From: Akkermansiaceae bacterium
GTDB lineage: Bacteria; Verrucomicrobiota; Verrucomicrobiia; Verrucomicrobiales; Akkermansiaceae
Direction of reading: 5' to 3'
NCBI GenBank assembly: GCA_029866215.1
Contig: JARWZU010000070.1
Location: forward strand, 20,263-84,262
Length of the DNA: 64,000 bases
The notes beneath the pieces are model-generated. The model was not told the DNA's origin and ran no database searches. It worked only from the letters and a program-made list of their open reading frames with translations. Below are positions 59,053 through 64,000 of the stretch, piece after piece (position 1 is the first letter of the stretch; each line of letters starts with the position of its first letter). Both the position numbers and the translations under genes were made by a program.

Positions 59053-59835
59053 ATGGAATGGTACAACAAAATCTTGGGGATTGATCCCGCGGCCGGCCTG
59101 ATGGTCATTTTCATCCTGATTTTGATCGAGGGGGTGCTCTCGGTGGACAATGCCGCAGTCCTAGCGACCATGGTCATGCGCCTGCCCAAGGAGCAGCAAG
59201 GAAGAGCGCTCAAATATGGCATCATCGGGGCCTACGTTTTTCGAGGAATCTGTCTGATGCTGGTCGGCTGGCTGATGAGCATCTGGTGGCTGGAGCCCAT
59301 CGGCGGGCTTTATTTGTTATGGCTCTCTTGGAAACACTTTGCCCGCCAAGAGTCGGTGGAGCAAGAGGGCGCCGAAGCGGTCGCAACCGAAGGAAATTGG
59401 TTGTATCGCCAGACGATCGCGCGGATCGGACCATTTTGGGCTACGGTCGTCGCTGTCGAGGTCATGGATCTCGCGTTCTCGCTCGACAACGTATTCGCCG
59501 CCGTCGCGTTCACGAAAAACAAAGATCAATTCCCTCCGCCGTCGGACCTGATTCTGGTCTGCATTGGGGTATTTCTCGGCATCCTCGCCATGCGCTTCGC
59601 AGCTCAAGGGTTCGTGCGACTGATGCACCGCTACCATTTCCTGGAAACCTGCGCGTTCGTGGTCATCGGGATTCTTGGGCTGAAGCTACTCCTCAGCGTG
59701 CCCCGGCACTTCCTCGCTGCGGGCAACGGCATTCACGATTTTCTCGCGAGCAAATATTTCGACATGGGGACCTCGGTGCTCACGCTGCTGATTTTCATCG
59801 TCCCGGTGCTAGTTCACCGCATGAAAAACCGCTAG
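59053..59835 (+). CDS. TerC-family integral membrane protein
   Basis: 260 residues with about seven membrane helices. The two TerC signatures are ILIEGVLSVDNAAVLATMV near the N terminus and VAVEVMDLAFSLDNVFAAVA in the middle, with the conserved acidic residues in the membrane. TerC proteins act in Mn2+ export or metal homeostasis and in tellurite resistance. In many bacteria they are controlled by the yybP-ykoY riboswitch, which I do not recognise in the leader. The start is the ATG at 59053. It is divergent from parE, and its stop is 1 base from the convergent TSUP gene. Confidence 0.88.
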   Translation: MEWYNKILGIDPAAGLMVIFILILIEGVLSVDNAAVLATMVMRLPKEQQGRALKYGIIGAYVFRGICLMLVGWLMSIWWLEPIGGLYLLWLSWKHFARQESVEQEGAEAVATEGNWLYRQTIARIGPFWATVVAVEVMDLAFSLDNVFAAVAFTKNKDQFPPPSDLILVCIGVFLGILAMRFAAQGFVRLMHRYHFLETCAFVVIGILGLKLLLSVPRHFLAAGNGIHDFLASKYFDMGTSVLTLLIFIVPVLVHRMKNR

Positions 59836-59836
59836 G

Positions 59837-60199
59837 TCAGCCCTTCCAAAGCATCCTGACGCCAAACACCACCAACACGCATCCGAAGATGCGGCTGAGC
59901 GTCTGATTGCTCATCGATCGCATGAGATCACTGCCGAACCACGCGGCAAGCGCGGAGGCCATGCCTACCACGATCACGATTTTCCAATCAATCAACCCCG
60001 CGACTCGGACGTTATTCGCCGTAGCCGCGACCGCAGTAACAATGATCACCGCCATCGAGGTCGCCACCGCCTGCTTGTGCTCAACGCCCAGCGCATAGAC
60101 GAACGCAGGCACCATCACCAACCCCCCACCGACCCCACACAGGGCTCCTAACAGCCCAGCGAGCAGGCCTATGAGAATGGCTGAAATGATGAATTTCAT
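59837..60199 (-). CDS. Half-length TSUP (TauE/SafE-type) membrane protein
   Basis: 120 residues with about four membrane helices. The family motif GLLGALCGVGGGLVMVPAFVYALGV, with HKQAVATSMAVII, is that of the TauE/SafE sulfite/sulfonate exporter superfamily. Full-length members have about 250 residues in two homologous halves, so this is a single-repeat form that may work as a dimer. The start codon overlaps the holA stop by 4 bases, so the two are translationally coupled. Confidence 0.82.
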   Translation of the reverse strand: MKFIISAILIGLLAGLLGALCGVGGGLVMVPAFVYALGVEHKQAVATSMAVIIVTAVAATANNVRVAGLIDWKIVIVVGMASALAAWFGSDLMRSMSNQTLSRIFGCVLVVFGVRMLWKG

Positions 60200-61350
60200 C
60201 GGCGTGAGGAAGTGGGTGATTTTCGAGCAGCCGCGATCTCCACGACCAACCGGTGCAAGATCAACCGGTGATCCAGCCCTGTGGTGACGAGCGCCTGATC
60301 TGCCTTGAGGGTGGCTTCCATCACGTGTTGGAGGCCAGCGAGATCGAAGTTCTCTGCGCTTTTAGCAGCGAGAAAGACCGGGAAAACATTGACGCCCGAG
60401 CCATCTTTCTTTTGCGGGAGCCATGCACGATCCGCATCAGAAAGCCGGTTGAGCGCCCCAGAAAATGCATTGTAATTCCCCGTGGGAACTTTGAATTTCT
60501 CCACGATCAACTTCGCCATGAACAAGTTGCGCACCACCGAGATGATCGAGGCCCGCATGATGCCGATCGCCGATTCATCCGCTTCTAACTGCTCGTCGAT
60601 CAACTGAATCGCGCGCGAGACATTGCCAAGTTGAAGAGCCTTACCCGTTTCAAAAACCACGGCGGCGCGGCTGAGAGGAACCAGCACGCGGACATCCTCC
60701 TCGCTGATGACTCGACGCTCTTCCCCGAGATAGAGATCCAACTTTTCCAGCTCGTTGCCAATCTGCTGGGATTGCTCACCCGCAAGCATCACAAACAATG
60801 CCAAAGCGTCGGGGTCGAAGCTCAAGCCAAGATCTTTGGCACGGCGCATCACCAGCGCAGCCACCTGATCCTGCCAACCATCTCGCCCCGTATCAATGCG
60901 ATCATGGACCTGCACGTTCGCTGATTTTTCGATGTACTTCCAAAACGCTCGGCGCTTGTCCACGCCTTGAGCGGTCATGAGAAACTTGACGCCGTTGGGG
61001 ATGCCTTTCTCGAGTGTCGCACGCAGACTTTCCACGCCCGATTCCGTCCGCTGCGAGCGCCCCGTCACATTGTCTGCTAGAAAATTCGCATTGCGCAGCC
61101 AGACGACCTTGTCCCCGCCGAACATCGGGATCGTCAGCAACGCCTGGACCGTCGAGGCACAAATTTCGTAAGCCGAATCCGAATTGTCCGCAATGCCATC
61201 GATCACCTCGTGGGTGAACCCATCGTCAACGCCGCCGGTCAACTGGTTGTAAAGCACCAAGGCCTTCTCACGAACGAGACCCTCGTCACTGCCCACCACC
61301 GCGAAAAAATTTCCGGCGTTCTGAGGAGCTGTCTTTGCTTTGGCGGCCAC
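60196..61350 (-). CDS. holA: DNA polymerase III subunit delta
   Basis: Clamp-loader subunit that opens the beta clamp. 384 residues. The HolA pattern is seen: NFFAVVGSDEGLVREKALVLY (N-terminal AAA-type domain), VVWLRNANFLADN, FLMTAQGVDKRRAFWKYIEK, the QQIGNELEKLDLYLGEERRVISEEDVR region, and the C-terminal collar domain. It starts with GTG at 61350. It is downstream of tadA (62-base gap) and overlaps the TSUP gene by 4 bases. Confidence 0.9.
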   Translation of the reverse strand: MAAKAKTAPQNAGNFFAVVGSDEGLVREKALVLYNQLTGGVDDGFTHEVIDGIADNSDSAYEICASTVQALLTIPMFGGDKVVWLRNANFLADNVTGRSQRTESGVESLRATLEKGIPNGVKFLMTAQGVDKRRAFWKYIEKSANVQVHDRIDTGRDGWQDQVAALVMRRAKDLGLSFDPDALALFVMLAGEQSQQIGNELEKLDLYLGEERRVISEEDVRVLVPLSRAAVVFETGKALQLGNVSRAIQLIDEQLEADESAIGIMRASIISVVRNLFMAKLIVEKFKVPTGNYNAFSGALNRLSDADRAWLPQKKDGSGVNVFPVFLAAKSAENFDLAGLQHVMEATLKADQALVTTGLDHRLILHRLVVEIAAARKSPTSSRR

Positions 61351-61412
61351 ACCGAGGGTTTATCGGGATGCGGGCTGGGGTGCAAGCACCGCGGCGGGTG
61401 AAAGTGCCGAAA

Positions 61413-61928
61413 TCATCCCTCTTGGTCGGTACGTTCGATCTTCTTCCGCTCGCGGGCTTCGCGGAAAAAACTCTGCAGAAGATAAAGGCACTCCTCATGA
61501 AGCACCCCCGCCGTGACGTCGCACCGGTGATTGAGCGGCGGATTGGCCTCGAGCAGATTGATCCACCCACCCGCCGCACCCGCCTTGGAATCCGGGCAAC
61601 CGAAAACTACCCGCTCCGGCCGGCAATGGACGATCGCCCCCGCACACATCGGGCAGGGCTCCTTGGTGACATACAGCGTACACTTCTCCAACCGCCAGTC
61701 CCCCAAGGCCTCCTGCGCCGCCGTTAGCGCCAGCATCTCCGCGTGAGCGGTGGCATCCTTGAGCGTCTCAACCTGGTTCCATCCACGCGAAATGATCCGA
61801 CCCTCACGGACGACGACCGCACCCACAGGGACCTCCTCCGCCGCGTACGCCTTCCGCGCCTCACGGAGCGCCTGCCCCATGAAATAAACGTCGCTATGCA
61901 AATCAATGATCGAACCCTCGTCTTCCAT
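61413..61928 (-). CDS. tadA: tRNA-specific adenosine deaminase
   Basis: Makes inosine at position 34 of tRNA-Arg(ACG). 171 residues from the ATG at 61928. The zinc deaminase signature is H62-A-E64 in DATAHAEMLALTAA and P91-C-P-M-C95 in EPCPMCAGAI. The domain starts with FMGQALREARKAYAAEEVPVGAVVV. The protein has an N-terminal extension of about 15 residues and a C-terminal Lys/Arg-rich tail (FFREARERKK). The reading frame is open to 62267 but overlaps rpe and is not protein-like there. It is divergent from rpe. Confidence 0.93.
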   Translation of the reverse strand: MEDEGSIIDLHSDVYFMGQALREARKAYAAEEVPVGAVVVREGRIISRGWNQVETLKDATAHAEMLALTAAQEALGDWRLEKCTLYVTKEPCPMCAGAIVHCRPERVVFGCPDSKAGAAGGWINLLEANPPLNHRCDVTAGVLHEECLYLLQSFFREARERKKIERTDQEG

Positions 61929-62055
61929 GCCCCGATCCGTAACCGATGCCGCCCAACGATGCACGCGGATTCCTTTCCCACTCCACCCCCGAACGCACTT
62001 CGACCCACCATTCACGCAAGCCACCGAAAAATTTCCGTGCCTCGACGCGAGATTC

Positions 62056-62742
62056 ATGGTTCGTATCAGCCCCGTGATCCCGAAAAACTTCCAAGACCGC
62101 GTCATCGCTCCATCGTTGCTAGCAGCCGATTTTTCCTGCATCCGTGATGAAACGAGCCGCGCCATCCGTGCCGGAGCCGACTGGATGCACCTCGACGTGA
62201 TGGATGGCCACTTCGTGGAAAACATCTCCTTCGGCCCGGCGGTCGTCCAAGCCGTGCATGAATCCAACGATATCTTCCTCGATGTTCACCTCATGATTTC
62301 ACGGCCGGATCACTACCTCGAATCATTCATCGCCGCGGGATCCGACCTAATCACCGTGCATGTCGAGTCCGACCATGACGTCGCCAAAACCTTAAAACGC
62401 ATTCGCGATGCAGGCTGCCAAGCAGGCCTCGCGCTCAATCCCGCCACGCCGATCGATGCCGTCGAGCCATTCTTGGGGGACATCGATCTACTCCTCTGCA
62501 TGACCGTGGTCCCAGGCTTTGGCGGGCAAGCATTCATGCCCGAAGTCCTCGAAAAAATCACCGCCGCCACCCAACTCCGCAAATCGAGAGGATTAAACTA
62601 TCACATCGAAGTGGACGGCGGCATCGACGCGACCACTGCGGCGCGCTGCTACACCGCCGGTGCCAACGTCATGGTTGCAGGTTCCTCCACCTTCCGCGCC
62701 CCCGACATGGCCGCCGCGATCCGCAACATCCGCAACGCGTGA
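62056..62742 (+). CDS. rpe: Ribulose-phosphate 3-epimerase
   Basis: Interconverts ribulose-5-P and xylulose-5-P in the pentose phosphate pathway. 228 residues, TIM barrel. VIAPSLLAADFSCI (Ser20) and WMHLDVMDGHFVENISFGP contain the metal-binding His45 and Asp47; DVHLMISRPDHYLESF, MTVVPGFGGQAFMPEVLEK and EVDGGIDATTA complete the site. The ATG at 62056 gives the conserved start region; the frame upstream to 61906 is not conserved. It complements the zwf, opcA and rpiB functions at 6-10 kb. Confidence 0.95.
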   Translation: MVRISPVIPKNFQDRVIAPSLLAADFSCIRDETSRAIRAGADWMHLDVMDGHFVENISFGPAVVQAVHESNDIFLDVHLMISRPDHYLESFIAAGSDLITVHVESDHDVAKTLKRIRDAGCQAGLALNPATPIDAVEPFLGDIDLLLCMTVVPGFGGQAFMPEVLEKITAATQLRKSRGLNYHIEVDGGIDATTAARCYTAGANVMVAGSSTFRAPDMAAAIRNIRNA

Positions 62743-62891
62743 GCAAGCTCTGACTGAATTCCAGCTGGGGGGCCAGAACGCTTGGCCTAACGCCCGGTCA
62801 CATCGCCCCCACGGCGCTCGCCAACCTGCACCGTCATTGAATTTCCTGCTTTGGTCTGGAAATTGAATATCAGCTTCGGCGTCCTTTTAAA

Positions 62892-62918
62892 ATAAGGTAA
62901 CCCGCACTCACACCTTAT
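62892..62918. repeat. Inverted repeat at the start of the AT-rich region
   Basis: ATAAGGT (62892-62898), 13 bases, then ACCTTAT (62912-62918). Perfect 7-base arms, just upstream of the promoter-like sequence of the methyltransferase gene. On the minus strand it is followed by a short T-rich run, so it may act as a terminator there, or as an operator. The rest of 62743-62891 shows no gene. Confidence 0.4.
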
Positions 62919-62931
62919 GTGCCGAATTGAA

Positions 62932-62959
62932 TTGGTAATAATAATTTTTTAGGTACAAT
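62932..62959 (+). promoter_or_regulatory. Sigma-70-like promoter of the methyltransferase gene
   Basis: TTGGTA (62932-62937), a 16-base A/T-rich spacer and TACAAT (62954-62959), 20 bases before the ATG at 62980. The match to TTGACA/TATAAT is fair. It lies in sequence much more AT-rich than the rest of the window. Confidence 0.45.
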
Positions 62960-62979
62960 AGAAAGTTAAAACATAATTC

Positions 62980-63924
62980 ATGAAAACTATGATCAAAAGG
63001 ATGATTAAAACGGCCTTACTAGAAGTACCTTTTGTAAACACAAGAATCAAAAATTATGACGGCATGAGGCAAATCATCAATGACTGTGGATTTGAACCAG
63101 GTCATTTCTATAGCACCATTCCAGATCTTGCTGAAGTTCGCGATAATTCCAGTACTATTTTCGGAAAGAAAAAAGTAAATGAAGTTGATCTAAATACTGA
63201 AAAACAAATCAATCTTTTAGAAACCTTCAAACCATACTACTCTGAATATTCGTATTCTGCAGAGAAAACTAAATCCAATGATTTAAGGTATGAAAAAGAA
63301 GGGGCGTTCTACAGGCATTCCGACAGTGTTTTTCTGTATTGCATGATGCGCACCTTCAAACCAAGAGAGATCATTGAAATCGGCTCAGGCCATTCTTCGG
63401 CAATCATGCTAGATACCAACGAGATCTACTTTGATAATAAAATCAACTTAACATTCATCGAACCTTATCCAGAGGAGCGTCTGATGAAAATATTAAAGGA
63501 TTCCGACAAGATTTCGCACACGATTATCAACAAGAAGGTGCAATCCATTGATTTGGATACTTTCCTGATTTTGTCTGAAAATGACATTCTTTTTGTTGAC
63601 TCTACACATGTTTCAAAAGTGGGTAGCGATGTAAACTTTATACTGTTTGAAGTATTGCCGGCATTGAAACCTGGAGTCTTAATCCATTTCCACGATATTT
63701 TTTATCCATTCGAAATGCCGAAACATTGGGTTCTGGAGGAGAATTGGTTTTGGAATGAAAATTACATGCTCAATGCTTTCTTAATGAATAATAATAATTA
63801 TGAAATAGTCGCATTTAATACCTATCTTCACGAGATAAAGGCTGAATGGTTCAGGGACAACATGCCGGAGTGCCTAGAAGGAAAAGAAAACACGGGCTCG
63901 TTATGGATACGGAAATTGAGATGA
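62980..63924 (+). CDS. Class I SAM-dependent methyltransferase-like protein in AT-rich sequence
   Basis: 314 residues. After a long N-terminal region come a Rossmann motif I (PREIIEIGSGHSSAIML), a strand with acidic end (LTFIEPYPEER), DILFVDSTHVSKVGSDV and GVLIHFHDIFYPFEMP, all typical of the Methyltransf_24-like group that often sits in polysaccharide or glycosylation loci. The gene is far more AT-rich than its neighbours (a counted 60-base line has 18 G+C) and uses A/T-ending codons, so it is probably acquired. The substrate is unknown. The following frame overlaps its stop by 4 bases. Confidence 0.75.
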   Translation: MKTMIKRMIKTALLEVPFVNTRIKNYDGMRQIINDCGFEPGHFYSTIPDLAEVRDNSSTIFGKKKVNEVDLNTEKQINLLETFKPYYSEYSYSAEKTKSNDLRYEKEGAFYRHSDSVFLYCMMRTFKPREIIEIGSGHSSAIMLDTNEIYFDNKINLTFIEPYPEERLMKILKDSDKISHTIINKKVQSIDLDTFLILSENDILFVDSTHVSKVGSDVNFILFEVLPALKPGVLIHFHDIFYPFEMPKHWVLEENWFWNENYMLNAFLMNNNNYEIVAFNTYLHEIKAEWFRDNMPECLEGKENTGSLWIRKLR

Positions 63925-64000
63925 TCATTTTCGTAAGACCATCAACTCGAAATCCCAGACCAAAAGAAATCGCCCTCCTCGTCATCAATCTTAACTGCGG
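63921..64000 (+). CDS. Start of a following gene, cut by the window edge
   Basis: An ATG at 63921 overlaps the methyltransferase stop codon (ATGA) and the frame stays open to the window end (MIIFVRPSTRNPRPKEIALL...). Only 26 residues are visible, so no family can be given. The overlap suggests it is the next gene of the same island operon. Confidence 0.4.
   Translation, partial: MIIFVRPSTRNPRPKEIALLVINLNC

Overview
The window looks like a chromosomal segment of a Verrucomicrobiota bacterium, probably close to the order Verrucomicrobiales. Several signs point there. The recA promoter carries the palindrome TGTTC-N4-GAACA, which is the LexA motif described for that phylum. There is a secreted protein with a PEP-CTERM tail, a very large protein built from autotransporter-associated beta-strand repeats, a type II (eukaryotic-like) glutamine synthetase, a long Bacteroidetes-like PurF, and a Lys/Ala/Pro-rich nucleoid-type protein. 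Most start codons I inspected have no Shine-Dalgarno sequence. The genus cannot be told from the sequence alone.

Layout. 1-4.4 kb: 3' end of glnII, sua5, an SH3 protein, then rpsB and tsf with clear intrinsic terminators. 4.45-4.61 kb: an unexplained three-tier palindrome between the convergent tsf and recA genes. 4.6-5.8 kb: recA with a LexA box. 6-12 kb: an RpiB-GlyA fusion, zwf-opcA, a HisJ-like phosphatase and a convergent hisF. 12-17 kb: a MATE exporter, a secreted nuclease, and a minus-strand sufS-coaC-hypothetical operon. 17-22.3 kb: an array of 20/21-nt A-tract repeats followed by a 1644-residue hydrolase/beta-strand-repeat protein. 22.5-26 kb: an aldo/keto reductase, gltX and aroE. 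25.9-33.6 kb: a six-gene minus-strand cluster (IscU-like scaffold, ABCG-type transporter, two envelope proteins, Hsp70, zinc-ribbon membrane protein). 33.7-35.9 kb: an IS110 relic running into a 22-nt repeat array, then a CHAD protein. 36-46.7 kb: gcvP, a MutT/MTH1-like Nudix enzyme, a histone-like DNA-binding protein, an L,D-transpeptidase/phosphoserine-phosphatase fusion coupled to a ketoacyl synthase, kup, prmC and murA. 46.9-51 kb: RND efflux adaptor and pump. 51-62.7 kb: purM-purF, a second L,D-transpeptidase-fold protein, trpB, a metalloprotease, parE, terC, tadA-holA-TSUP and rpe. 62.9 kb to the end: an abruptly AT-rich methyltransferase gene, probably the edge of a transferred island.

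Functionally most of the window is core metabolism and information processing. Zwf, OpcA, RpiB and Rpe belong to the pentose phosphate pathway. GlyA, GcvP and the phosphoserine phosphatase handle serine, glycine and C1 units. PurM and PurF use the products for purines. RpsB, Tsf, GltX, PrmC, TadA and Sua5 serve translation. RecA, HolA, ParE and the Nudix enzyme serve DNA maintenance. The best candidates for something undescribed are the palindrome at 4455-4612, the L,D-transpeptidase/phosphatase fusion at 40196-41317, the RpiB-GlyA fusion, the IscU/Hsp70/ABCG cluster, the histone-like protein, and the two helical-period repeat arrays.
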